From: Candidatus Bathyarchaeota archaeon RBG_13_60_20
Lineage (GTDB): Archaea > Thermoproteota > Bathyarchaeia > TCS64
Assembly (NCBI GenBank): GCA_001775965.1
Contig: MEZG01000020.1
Coordinates: forward strand, 1,159-25,704
Direction of reading: 5' to 3'
Length of the DNA: 24,546 nucleotides
Positions within the stretch are counted from its first letter, which is position 1. Each line of letters begins with the position of its first letter. Below the pieces are notes generated by a model, which ran no database searches, was not told the origin of the DNA, and saw only the letters and a list, made by a program, of their open reading frames with translations. Of this stretch, positions 7,554-14,981 are shown piece by piece. The position numbers and the translations under genes were made by a program.

Positions 7554-8756
7554 TTGTCACAGAACAGGCTGCTGGGGGGACTGCCCCTAGGCTTCTACGT
7601 GGTGGCCATCAGCGGGTTCCTGTTCCACATGGGCGCCTCGGTGGTGAGCCCCATTCTGACCCTCCACATGAGGGACGTGGGGGCCACCGTGTTCCAGATA
7701 GGCGGCATCCTCTCGCTTCAGGCGTCCCTCCTCATCGTGCTGCGCATCCCGCTCACACTGGTGGCGCGGAGGGTGGGTGAGAAGCGGATGCTCGCTCTGG
7801 CATTCGTCTCCGAGTCCGTGGCCCTGCTGCTCTACGGGTGGGCTCCGAGCCCCGCCTGGTTCTGGGCCGTGCCGGTTGCCCAGGTCCTGGCCACGGGAAC
7901 CTTCTTCCAGCTCGCCACCGCCATAAACAGCAACCTGGCCCCTGAGGACCGGCAGGGGGAGGCCCTCGGCAGGCACATGACCATCATGTCCATCCCCAGC
8001 TTCCTTGGCCCCGCCCTGTGCGGCCTCCTGGTCTCATCGCTGGGCTACAGGCGCATGTTCTACCTGTCCCTAGTGTTCCCCCTCGTCGGCCTGGCGATGT
8101 TCTGGTTCTTCACCCGGGACCTGAGCCTGGCTGGCTCGGAGGTCCCCGCTAGGCAGACCCCCACTGCCGAGTCGCTGCGGAGGCTCGTGTCCGACAGGAA
8201 CGTAGGGGTCCTCGCCTTCATCAGGGCCCTCTACTCAACCGGCAACAATGCCTTCAGCACCCTGTTCAGCCTCTACGCCGTGAACCAGTTGGGCTTTCAG
8301 GCCAGCCAGGTCGCGGCCCTCTTCGCCGCCCTAGGCGTAGCCAACACCGCCGTTAAGGTGCCCGTGGGCTCCCTGTCGGACCGGGTCGGGAGGAAGCACC
8401 TGCTCTTCGCCACCTTCGCCGTCATCGTCCTCGTTTTCGTCGCCCTGGCCAACTTCACCGGGTACGCCCCCATAGCGGTCACCGTCATGTTCTTCGGCGC
8501 GGCGTGGGGCAGCCGGGCCACAGTGGAGTGGGCCGCCCTGACCACCCAGGTCAGGCCAGAGGAGAAGACGCTGGCGGTGGGCTTCATGGAGGGCTTCTGG
8601 GACCTGGGAGCCGCGGCAGGCAGCTTCCTGGCCGGGCTCCTCTCGGGGTTCCTCTCGGTGCCGACTATAATGCTCGTCATGGCAGGGATCAACGCCCCGG
8701 CGCTGCCCGCTATACTGCTCATGAGGGATAAGGGAGGTGCAGGGCAACGGAGGTGA
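7554..8756 (+). CDS. MFS transporter
   Basis: The 400-aa product is a polytopic membrane protein of the major facilitator superfamily with about 12 hydrophobic segments in two halves. The second half carries the cytoplasmic motif A loop GSLSDRVGRK at about 276-285. The first half has the degraded version VARRVGEKR. Such proteins move small solutes using proton or solute gradients. The solute cannot be inferred. The start is TTG 7554, because no ATG or GTG in this frame lies nearer the TATA box. The reading frame ends inside the start of a second MFS gene (GTGA overlap), so the two are co-translated. They may be paralogues with related substrates, but their sequences are clearly distinct. Confidence 0.8.
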   Translation: MSQNRLLGGLPLGFYVVAISGFLFHMGASVVSPILTLHMRDVGATVFQIGGILSLQASLLIVLRIPLTLVARRVGEKRMLALAFVSESVALLLYGWAPSPAWFWAVPVAQVLATGTFFQLATAINSNLAPEDRQGEALGRHMTIMSIPSFLGPALCGLLVSSLGYRRMFYLSLVFPLVGLAMFWFFTRDLSLAGSEVPARQTPTAESLRRLVSDRNVGVLAFIRALYSTGNNAFSTLFSLYAVNQLGFQASQVAALFAALGVANTAVKVPVGSLSDRVGRKHLLFATFAVIVLVFVALANFTGYAPIAVTVMFFGAAWGSRATVEWAALTTQVRPEEKTLAVGFMEGFWDLGAAAGSFLAGLLSGFLSVPTIMLVMAGINAPALPAILLMRDKGGAGQRR

Positions 8757-9913
8757 GGCGCGTCTTCAGGCACCCCGGGGTCCTGCTGGGCGGGTTCCTG
8801 GCCCTCGCCACCCTCAGCGTCATGAACAGCGCCTACAGCAACGTGCTGGACGCGATCAAGGCCGAGATGGGCCTCAGCTACAGCCAGGCCGGCGCCCTCA
8901 TGTCGGCCTACTTCACCGGATACGCCGTGGGCCAGGTGCCCTGGGGCGTGCTGGCCGACAGGCGCGGCAGCAGGCCCATCATAGCCCTCAGCGTCCTGGG
9001 CGTCTCGGCGTCCACCTTCCTCTTCGGCCTCAGCGGGGGCGTGGAGGTCGCCTTGGCCACCAGGTTCCTGGCCGGGCTCCTGGGGGCCGGCGTCTTCGTG
9101 CCCTGCGTCCGCCTGGTTTCCGGGTGGTACAAGTCGGATGAGAGAGGCACTGCCCTCGGTGTGCTGAGCATAGGCGGTAGCCTCGGCCTCATGGTGGCGG
9201 CGTGGGCCGCTCCGCTCCTCGCCCAGGGCGCCGGCTGGAGGACCACCTCGTGGGCGGTGGGCGCCGCCGGCGTGGCCGTGTCTGCCCTGGTGTGGCTCCT
9301 AATTAGGGACGGGGACCAGACGGCCTATGGGGGCATCGACCTCTCGGCCCTGCCCCTGCGGAACAGGGGCTTCTGGTTGCTTGCCTCCACCCAGTTTATC
9401 AGGCTGGGCAGCTACTACACCTTCATCGCCTGGCTGCCCCTCGTCCTCAGGGAGGAGTACGGGCTCAGTGTCGTGGCCACCAGCGGCGCCCTGAGCATAT
9501 TCAACGTTGCCGGCATGTTCGCCAACCCCCTGGGCGGCGTGGTCTCCGACCGGGTGGGAAAGAAGGCCGTGGTCGCCGCCAGCCTGGCCCTCATGGCCCT
9601 GGCCCTACTGGCCTTCACCCGGGAGCTGACGGGCCCCGCCGTCTACGCCACGGTGCTAGTGCTGGGGTGGTTCATCAACTTCGTCAGAAGCCCCACCTTC
9701 ACCATAATCCCCGACATGTTCGGCCCCGAGAGCGCCGGAAGCATATCGGGCATCCACAACACCTTCGCGTCCATAGGCGCCCTCGCCCTCCCCCTCACAC
9801 TGGGCATGGTGAGGGACGCCACGGCGAGCTACGCGGCAGGCTGGGCCGCCCTCTCGGCCCTACTCCTCGCGGGCGCAGCCCTCGTACACCTGTTGAAGGT
9901 GCCGGGCGAATAG
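8753..9913 (+). CDS. MFS transporter, second of a coupled pair
   Basis: The 386-aa product has about 12 membrane segments and clear motif A loops in both halves: GVLADRRGSRP at about 63-73 and GVVSDRVGKK in the second half. The first half also has the RFLAGLLGAG helix and the GGSLGL segment of the anion/nitrate/cyanate-type branches of the superfamily. That assignment is only suggestive. GTG 8753 overlaps the previous stop codon by GTGA, with GGAGGTG 15-21 bases upstream, so translation is probably coupled. A T-run at 9920-9924 lies just after the stop. The substrate is unknown. Confidence 0.8.
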   Translation: MRRVFRHPGVLLGGFLALATLSVMNSAYSNVLDAIKAEMGLSYSQAGALMSAYFTGYAVGQVPWGVLADRRGSRPIIALSVLGVSASTFLFGLSGGVEVALATRFLAGLLGAGVFVPCVRLVSGWYKSDERGTALGVLSIGGSLGLMVAAWAAPLLAQGAGWRTTSWAVGAAGVAVSALVWLLIRDGDQTAYGGIDLSALPLRNRGFWLLASTQFIRLGSYYTFIAWLPLVLREEYGLSVVATSGALSIFNVAGMFANPLGGVVSDRVGKKAVVAASLALMALALLAFTRELTGPAVYATVLVLGWFINFVRSPTFTIIPDMFGPESAGSISGIHNTFASIGALALPLTLGMVRDATASYAAGWAALSALLLAGAALVHLLKVPGE

Positions 9914-9919
9914 GGAACG

Positions 9920-9941
9920 TTTTTAAACGCAGTTTTTTAAC
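9920..9941 (+). promoter_or_regulatory. tandem TATA boxes and T-runs before the zinc-ribbon gene
   Basis: TTTTTAAAC (9920-9928) and TTTTTTAAC (9933-9941) lie between the MFS stop codon and ATG 9967. The second has leaderless-type spacing to that ATG. The T-runs may also end the MFS transcript. Confidence 0.5.
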
Positions 9942-9966
9942 TTCAGCTATACCAGGTGTGTCCCCC

Positions 9967-10455
9967 ATGCCCTACTGCCCAAACTGTGGAAACGAGGTTA
10001 CCGAGGAGGATGAGTTCTGCTCCAAGTGCCGCGCACCTCTCAAGGAGCCGAGGCTCCGCCCGGTGAGGAGACGCGACGAGAAGGATGAGAAAGATGAGAA
10101 GGACGAGAAGCACGAGGGCGACCAGGCCGGAGCCATAGTCGGCGGCCTGGTGGTCATCTGGCTTGGGGTCTCCTTCGCCCTGAGGAACCTGGGGTACTAC
10201 CCCTGGGCCGACATGGGCGGCGTCTTCCTCCTAGGCATCGGCGTGATACTCGCCCTGAGGGGCCTGTGGGCCTATAGCAAGACGGGCGTATTCGACCAGG
10301 GCTTCGGCTACGTGGTGGGCGGAGGCTTCGTGGCCCTCCTGGGCGCCGCCATAGTCTTCCAGATCAACGACTGGTGGCCCTTCCTCATAATCGGCCTGGG
10401 CGCCATCATCGTCCTTAGGGCCCTCATGGTGCAGGGCAGGAACCCCAGGCCCTAG
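9967..10455 (+). CDS. zinc-ribbon membrane protein with LiaF-like transmembrane region
   Basis: The 162-aa product starts with a zinc ribbon (Cys4, Cys7, Cys18, Cys21). A highly charged linker made of four DEK triplets (37-48) follows. Four hydrophobic segments come last, at about 55-72, 83-99, 113-131 and 137-153, with WWPFLIIGLGA near 136-146. That tail resembles the small membrane domains found in LiaF/DUF5668-type envelope-stress proteins. The ribbon probably faces the cytosol. ATG 9967 is preceded by AGGTG at 9954-9958. An in-frame GTG at 9958 is a less likely start. A longer open frame upstream is not coding. Its stop codon shares CTAG with the stop of the convergent GH3-like gene. The function is unknown. 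Confidence 0.75.
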   Translation: MPYCPNCGNEVTEEDEFCSKCRAPLKEPRLRPVRRRDEKDEKDEKDEKHEGDQAGAIVGGLVVIWLGVSFALRNLGYYPWADMGGVFLLGIGVILALRGLWAYSKTGVFDQGFGYVVGGGFVALLGAAIVFQINDWWPFLIIGLGAIIVLRALMVQGRNPRP

Positions 10456-11552
10456 AGGAACCAGCCGAAGGCCGCCCTAAACAGCCTATGCTCCAACTCC
10501 ACCATCGGCCTGTCCCTGCCGAAGACCCTGAAGTAGTTGCCGCCCATAGCCTCTACAAGGTCCCCTATCATGTACCTAGGGAACATGGGCGTGGAGACCA
10601 CCACCCGGCCCCACTCACCGCGCCGCAGTTCGTGCATGGGCTTTAGGCCGCGCCTCGTCTTCACCTCGTAGACGTACAGGTCGTAGTTGGGCACCCAGTA
10701 GGGGAGCGCGTCCACCTGCTGGCCGAAGGCTCCCTCCGTGGCGGTGTACATCTCGACGACCGGGGCGTCCCCGTACATGTTCCTGAGTAGGGGCGCGTAC
10801 CTGCTCTGAATCTTGGCGACACTGGTGGTGTAGATCACCCTGAGGCCCCAGAGATCCCTGGGCCACACTCCGTGACGCTTCTTAACGTACCTGGCGAAGC
10901 CCGTCTGGACGGGGGCCACGCCCATGACAGTGACCACGTCCTCGCCACGCGCCCTCTGGTAGATGAGCTCGTACCTCCTCTCCCAGTCCCCAACGCTGAG
11001 TCCCGTCTCCAGGGCGTCCACCTCCTCCTGGCGGGGCACCAGCCTGAGTCCGGCCATCATGGGGTTCAGCCTCGCATAGGTGCCGGAGCTGAACCCGTAC
11101 ACGATCTCTCGGCCGCCAGCCTCCATGACCCTCATATTGCTGGGGAACTGGAGGTTGAGGACGCCCCCTGCCAGGGTCTCTAGGCCGCCGTGCCCCATGG
11201 CGAAGTTGATGACCGCCCTGGAGCCGCCCCTGACCAGGGCGTCCATGTGGCCCCGGGTGACGGGTATCACCTTGGACCTGCCCGTGGTGCCCCGGGTCAT
11301 CACCCAGGTGATTGGCTCCTCCGTGAGAAGCGCCCCGTGGTCGCCGCCCCTAACTCTCTCCAACCAGGGCTCAAGGTCGGCATAAGACACGCACGGCGAG
11401 CTGACCCAGTCGAAGTCACCCCCGTGCTCAGTGGACCTGTAACCTTTCTCCAGTTTCCCCTTGAGTTCCTCCTGGACCCCCGCCGGGGCCTCCAAGCCCC
11501 TTCGCATGGATTCAAGGTTGTCCGTGATCCTCCTGAGGGCGTCCGCGAGCAT
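10452..11552 (-). CDS. short GH3-like acyl-adenylating enzyme
   Basis: The 366-aa product resembles GH3 (auxin-responsive promoter family) enzymes of the adenylate-forming superfamily, which activate a carboxylate with ATP and join it to an amino acid or other acceptor. The phosphate-binding loop is TRGTTGRSKV at 86-95, preceded by ITWVM. MYTATEGAFG follows in the C-terminal third, where GH3 proteins have the Y-x-x-S/T-E-G adenine/Mg motif. PRYMIGDLVEA is the Y-x-x-GD motif, and FRVFGRDRP is the hinge. GH3 proteins are usually about 500-600 aa. This one stops about 20 residues after the hinge, so most of the mobile C-terminal lid is missing. The downstream DNA is the convergent zinc-ribbon gene, so this is not a simple recent frameshift. 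Confidence 0.7.
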   Translation of the reverse strand: MLADALRRITDNLESMRRGLEAPAGVQEELKGKLEKGYRSTEHGGDFDWVSSPCVSYADLEPWLERVRGGDHGALLTEEPITWVMTRGTTGRSKVIPVTRGHMDALVRGGSRAVINFAMGHGGLETLAGGVLNLQFPSNMRVMEAGGREIVYGFSSGTYARLNPMMAGLRLVPRQEEVDALETGLSVGDWERRYELIYQRARGEDVVTVMGVAPVQTGFARYVKKRHGVWPRDLWGLRVIYTTSVAKIQSRYAPLLRNMYGDAPVVEMYTATEGAFGQQVDALPYWVPNYDLYVYEVKTRRGLKPMHELRRGEWGRVVVSTPMFPRYMIGDLVEAMGGNYFRVFGRDRPMVELEHRLFRAAFGWFL

Positions 11553-11597
11553 ACCACAGGATATGGCATACCCTCCGCTTATCCGATTTACGATTCA

Positions 11598-11606
11598 GCT
11601 TAAATG
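11598..11606 (+). promoter_or_regulatory. TATA box of the 247-aa protein-KsgA operon
   Basis: GCTTAAATG is centred about 26 bases before ATG 11629, the exact spacing for a leaderless mRNA. The element is nearly symmetrical and could also serve the divergent GH3-like gene. Confidence 0.55.
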
Positions 11607-11628
11607 AGGCGACACCTGATATCATGCC

Positions 11629-12372
11629 ATGAAGAGGCAGTTCATTCTCACCGTAGCCGAGTCGAAGCGGCTGATAGCCAAGGCCGTGGCTGCCCTCCCC
11701 GAGGTGCAGCGGGCAATGAAGGACGGGACCGTCGTTGTGGCGACGGGCACAACCAACGCCTACATCCTGGAGGAGCTCCTTGGCAGGAGGATCGACAAGC
11801 GCTGCTACAGGAGCGGGATAACCACCCCCGACGATCCCGATAAGAGCCCCGAGCCCCAGGGGGAGAAGATACCCGACGCGGTCTTCGTCAAAGGCAAGCT
11901 GGAGCCCAAGTACGACCGCGTCAACGCGGTCAGGGACATGAAGAGGGGTGACGTCTACATCAAGGGCGCCAACGTCCTTGACTACCTGGGCAACATGGCC
12001 GGAGTCCTTATAGGCGGCTTGGACGGGTCCACCGTCGGCAACACCTTGGGCCACATCATAGGCAAGCAGATCAACCTCATCATCCCTGTCGGCCTTGAGA
12101 AGCTCACGTACGAGGACATCAACGACCTCCACCTGCTAGCGGCAGACGAGGACTACGAGGGCCCCAGGCTCTGGCCCCTGACGGGCACCATCATAACGGA
12201 GATTGAGGCCATGGGAGTACTAACGGGGGTGGACGCCTACCTCTACTCCGCGGGCGGTGTGGCGGGAGCCGAGGGAGCCGTAAGGCTCCTAGTGGAGGGC
12301 ACCGACGAGGAGGTCGAGGAGACTCTGGGGCTAGTAAAGTCCATCAAGGGCGAACCCCGTTACCTCCTCTAA
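11629..12372 (+). CDS. unrecognised conserved-looking 247-aa protein
   Basis: I do not recognise this family. The product is soluble, without signal peptide or membrane helices. It starts with a helix of basic residues, then VVVATGTTNAYILEELLG (about 35-52), which looks like a strand-loop-helix nucleotide or sugar-phosphate binding unit. DVYIKGANVLDYLGNMAGVLIGG (about 106-128) and STVGNTLGHIIGKQINLIIPVGLEK (about 133-157) follow, and glycine-rich YSAGGVAGAEGAVRLLV comes near 203-219. The alternating strands and GTT/GG loops suggest a Rossmann-like alpha/beta fold of the isomerase/transferase sort, but no catalytic motif is certain. It leads an operon with the KsgA/Dim1-like gene (4-base gap), so a link to translation or rRNA is possible but unproven. 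Codon use is like that of its neighbours. Confidence 0.7.
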   Translation: MKRQFILTVAESKRLIAKAVAALPEVQRAMKDGTVVVATGTTNAYILEELLGRRIDKRCYRSGITTPDDPDKSPEPQGEKIPDAVFVKGKLEPKYDRVNAVRDMKRGDVYIKGANVLDYLGNMAGVLIGGLDGSTVGNTLGHIIGKQINLIIPVGLEKLTYEDINDLHLLAADEDYEGPRLWPLTGTIITEIEAMGVLTGVDAYLYSAGGVAGAEGAVRLLVEGTDEEVEETLGLVKSIKGEPRYLL

Positions 12373-12376
12373 GTCA

Positions 12377-13195
12377 ATGAGCCTCAGGGAGACAACACAG
12401 GAGCTTCTACGGAGACACGGTGTAACGCTAGACCCCTCCATGGACGAGCAGCAGCTGGTGGACGAGGAGGCCATCACATGTCTGGTGGGCTCAGCCGGCG
12501 TGGAGGAAAGCGACGCAGTGGTCGAGGTGGGGCCTGGCGCCGGAAACATAACTGAGCTGCTACTATCAGTGGCCCGAAGGGTCGTCGCTGTGGAGAAGAG
12601 CCTCAGGTTCGTGCCGGTGCTGCTTGACCGGTTCCGTGGCGCCACCAGGCTGGAGATTATAATCGGGGACGCCCTCACAGCGGACATCCCCGGGCACGAC
12701 AGGCTCGTCTCCAACCTTCCATACATGATAGGCGAGGCGATGCTGCACAGGTTTCCCCGGATGGGCTTCAAGAGGGCCTCCATAATAGTGCCCGAGGGCT
12801 TCGGGGAGAAGCTGACGGCCAGTGTCGGCTCGGCCGGGTACACCAAGCTGTCCCACTTCGCTCAGCTGTTCTACGTCACAAGCCAAGTGTGCACACTCCC
12901 TTCCTCCGCGTACATGCCTGGGCCAAGCACCTCCACGTGGATAGTAACGCTGACGCCCAGAGCCTCCCAGGGGCGGGATGAATACGCGGTGCGCGAACTC
13001 GTGCTGCAGCGGGACAAGCTGGTAAAGAACGCCCTCAGGGAGGCGCTCATCAGGGCGGATGTGTGCGGGACCAAGCGTGAGGCGCGTTCAACGCTGGCGC
13101 GCCTACGTGTGCCGGATCGGGTCATGGCCAAGAGCGTCTCAAGGCTTTCGCTAAGGGAGCTTCTGCTCTTAGACGACGCTCTGAGCGCGCTGTGA
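12377..13195 (+). CDS. ksgA: KsgA/Dim1-like rRNA adenine dimethyltransferase
   Basis: Family members dimethylate two adenines in helix 45 near the 3' end of 16S rRNA using S-adenosylmethionine, as a late check on small-subunit assembly. The 272-aa product has motif I VEVGPGAGNIT at 49-59, the acidic SAM-ribose residue Glu73, GDAL at 97-100, and the catalytic NLPY at 113-116. The C-terminal helical domain (about 205-272) has the expected size. The protein is divergent: the residues after NLPY read MIGEA rather than the usual S/N-IS/T stretch, and the spacing near the N-terminus is unusual. It lies 4 bases after the preceding unrecognised gene and is co-transcribed with it. A divergent paralogue with another RNA target is possible. 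Confidence 0.8.
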   Translation: MSLRETTQELLRRHGVTLDPSMDEQQLVDEEAITCLVGSAGVEESDAVVEVGPGAGNITELLLSVARRVVAVEKSLRFVPVLLDRFRGATRLEIIIGDALTADIPGHDRLVSNLPYMIGEAMLHRFPRMGFKRASIIVPEGFGEKLTASVGSAGYTKLSHFAQLFYVTSQVCTLPSSAYMPGPSTSTWIVTLTPRASQGRDEYAVRELVLQRDKLVKNALREALIRADVCGTKREARSTLARLRVPDRVMAKSVSRLSLRELLLLDDALSAL

Positions 13196-13214
13196 CCCGT
13201 AGCCCCGGTGCAAC

Positions 13215-13222
13215 CTTATAAG
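13215..13222 (+). promoter_or_regulatory. TATA box of the OFA-like MFS gene
   Basis: CTTATAAG lies 40-47 bases before TTG 13262 and would give a leader of about 18 bases. That leader contains the strong ribosome site GGTGAT at 13253-13258, which decides the TTG start. Confidence 0.6.
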
Positions 13223-13261
13223 TTCTGACTACACGGGTTAACGATCCTGCCGGGTGATGAT

Positions 13262-14515
13262 TTGAGGCTAAAGGAGAGGCTGAGCAACGTGTACTACGGG
13301 TACTGGGTTCTCCTTGGCGCCTTCTTCCTTCACGCCCTGGACTCGGGGCTGTACTTCTACGGCTTCAGCGTCTTCTTCACCCCGCTGATACTGGAGTTCG
13401 GGTGGAGCAACGCCGTGACTGCGGGGGCCGTGAGCCTGTCCCGGCTGGAGGGAGGCATAGAGGGCCCAGTCGTCGGTTACCTAATAGACAGGTACGGCGC
13501 CAGGAAGATACTGGCCATCGGGACCTTCATGACGGGCCTAGGCTTCATGGCGATGACCTGGGTGGACAGTGTATGGATGCTCTACCTGATATACGGTGGC
13601 GTCTTGAGCATAGGCTACAACACCGGGTTTAGCCACAGCCTGGCAACCATCCTCAACCAGTGGTTCATCAGGAAGCGTAGCCGCGCCATGAGCATATACG
13701 CCATAGCCGCGGGGCTGGGCGGGGCCCTCATAGTCCCGATTCTAGCCAGGTCCATAGCCGTCCAGGGCTGGAGGATGACCGCCGTCTACTGCGGACTAGT
13801 GTTCTGGATCGTAGGGCTCCCCATGGTCCTCTTGTTCAGGAACAAGCCGGAGGACCTGGGGCTGCTACCAGACGGCGACCAGCGTCCAACGTACAGTGAA
13901 CCCCTATCCGGTGACCCCCGCCCAGTCCACGCAGAGCCGGACTTCACAACTAGGGAGGCCATGCGTTCACCTACCTTCAGGTGGCTGCTGCTGGGCGAGT
14001 CTTTCAGAAGCTTCCTCCTCGGCTCCATTGTCCTCTACGAGATACCCCACCTGCTGAAACTTGGCTTCTCCGAGGAGGCGGCAGCCTCGATCCTAGGCTT
14101 TATGATCCTCAGCAGCATCCCGGGCAGAGTCGTCTTCGGCACCCTCGGAGACTTCGTGAGCAAGAGGCTGCTCCTAATCGTTGCGATGCTGATGCAGGGC
14201 ATCGGGGTGCTTATATTCGCCTACGCTGCGGATATTATCCACATATACGCGTTCCTTTTCTTCTACGGCCTCGCCTACGGAGGAGCGATACCACTTCTCA
14301 TGGCCTACAGGGGCGAGCTTTTCGGGCGCAAACGCTTCGCCACCATCTCTGGGCTCATGTCACCCTTCAGAACCATCGGCAGCGTCGCGGGGCCCATATT
14401 CGCCGGCTACGTCTACGATGTGACGGGCAGCTACAGGTTCGCCTTCATTGTTTTCACCCTGCTGGCCGCCTTATCCGCGGCATCATTCTACATGATCAAA
14501 TCTGAGCAAATATGA
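13262..14515 (+). CDS. MFS transporter, oxalate/formate antiporter-like
   Basis: The 417-aa product starts NVYYGYWVLLGAFF (about 9-22) and continues YGFSVFFTPL near 34-43. Both are typical of the OFA/monocarboxylate branch of the major facilitator superfamily, which exchanges organic acids such as oxalate and formate or imports monocarboxylates. Motif A is GYLIDRYGARK at about 72-82. The central loop (about 200-225) is long, charged and hydrophilic. About 12 membrane segments are visible. Start TTG 13262 follows GGTGAT at ideal distance. An ATG a few bases upstream runs into a stop at once. The gene stands alone between short AT-rich gaps. Family is reasonably sure, substrate is not. Confidence 0.82.
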   Translation: MRLKERLSNVYYGYWVLLGAFFLHALDSGLYFYGFSVFFTPLILEFGWSNAVTAGAVSLSRLEGGIEGPVVGYLIDRYGARKILAIGTFMTGLGFMAMTWVDSVWMLYLIYGGVLSIGYNTGFSHSLATILNQWFIRKRSRAMSIYAIAAGLGGALIVPILARSIAVQGWRMTAVYCGLVFWIVGLPMVLLFRNKPEDLGLLPDGDQRPTYSEPLSGDPRPVHAEPDFTTREAMRSPTFRWLLLGESFRSFLLGSIVLYEIPHLLKLGFSEEAAASILGFMILSSIPGRVVFGTLGDFVSKRLLLIVAMLMQGIGVLIFAYAADIIHIYAFLFFYGLAYGGAIPLLMAYRGELFGRKRFATISGLMSPFRTIGSVAGPIFAGYVYDVTGSYRFAFIVFTLLAALSAASFYMIKSEQI

Positions 14516-14530
14516 CCCGATTAGCATACA

Positions 14531-14546
14531 AAAAATAGATATCTAA
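14531..14546 (+). promoter_or_regulatory. TATA box region of the small Lrp-type gene
   Basis: The AT-rich run with TAGATATCTA is centred about 30 bases before ATG 14573. It supports that ATG over the in-frame TTG at 14564. Confidence 0.45.
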
Positions 14547-14572
14547 GGGCATCTTCTTACATATTGAACCAC

Positions 14573-14818
14573 ATGAAGGCTTTCGTGCTGCTTAACACTG
14601 AGCTGGGCCAGGAGGCCTCCATCATAGAGGCCCTCGACGGCGTGAAGGAGATAAACGCGATAAACAGTCTCTACGGCATCTACGACCTCATAATCGAGAT
14701 GGAGGCTGAGAGCATGGACAAGATCAAGGAGATAGTATTCAACAAGGTCAGGCGCCTCGAGCACGTCAAGAGCACCATCACGCTCCTCACCTACGGTGAG
14801 CCCATAATAAACGAGTGA
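14573..14818 (+). CDS. stand-alone Lrp/AsnC ligand-binding (RAM/ACT-like) domain protein
   Basis: The 81-aa product is a complete Lrp/AsnC C-terminal domain without the DNA-binding helix-turn-helix. It opens with a strand (AFVLLNTELG), then a helix, the INSLYGIYDLIIEMEAES strand-turn-strand near 27-44, a second helix, and the closing strand VKSTITLLTYGE. Such small proteins form dimers or octamers that bind amino acids or other small molecules. They modulate full-length Lrp regulators or act as sensors. The length is normal for stand-alone members. ATG 14573 is preferred from the TATA spacing. The gene is monocistronic. Its ligand is unknown. A possible partner is the full-length Lrp-type regulator that begins at 14320+10000 in this window (24320). 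Confidence 0.85.
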   Translation: MKAFVLLNTELGQEASIIEALDGVKEINAINSLYGIYDLIIEMEAESMDKIKEIVFNKVRRLEHVKSTITLLTYGEPIINE

Positions 14819-14944
14819 CCAACAACCCTCTTTTCAGGATACATTAAACAAAATACCCACGCGGACCCCGTTTATTAGCGAGGGCCAGAAAGTAAAAGAA
14901 CACCCCTTCACAAACTTCTTTGGCGCCCTCAAACAAGGATATAG

Positions 14945-14950
14945 TTTTAT
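14945..14950 (+). promoter_or_regulatory. TATA-like box of the DUF4097-like gene
   Basis: TTTTAT lies 32-37 bases before ATG 14982, giving a leader of about 8 bases. An out-of-frame ATG at 14972 opens only a shadow reading frame. Confidence 0.45.
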
Positions 14951-14981
14951 TCGACACCTCCGAACAGACAGATGAACGAAA

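Noticed and set aside
9667..9966. A 100-codon upstream extension of the zinc-ribbon frame
   Set aside because: It overlaps the end of an MFS gene in another frame, is His/Arg/Pro rich, and the zinc ribbon begins right after an ATG with a TATA box and ribosome site.
10456..10600. A frameshift near the end of the GH3-like gene that would hide the missing lid
   Set aside because: The DNA beyond the stop is a convergent zinc-ribbon membrane gene with its own intact frame and motifs, so it does not encode the missing part.
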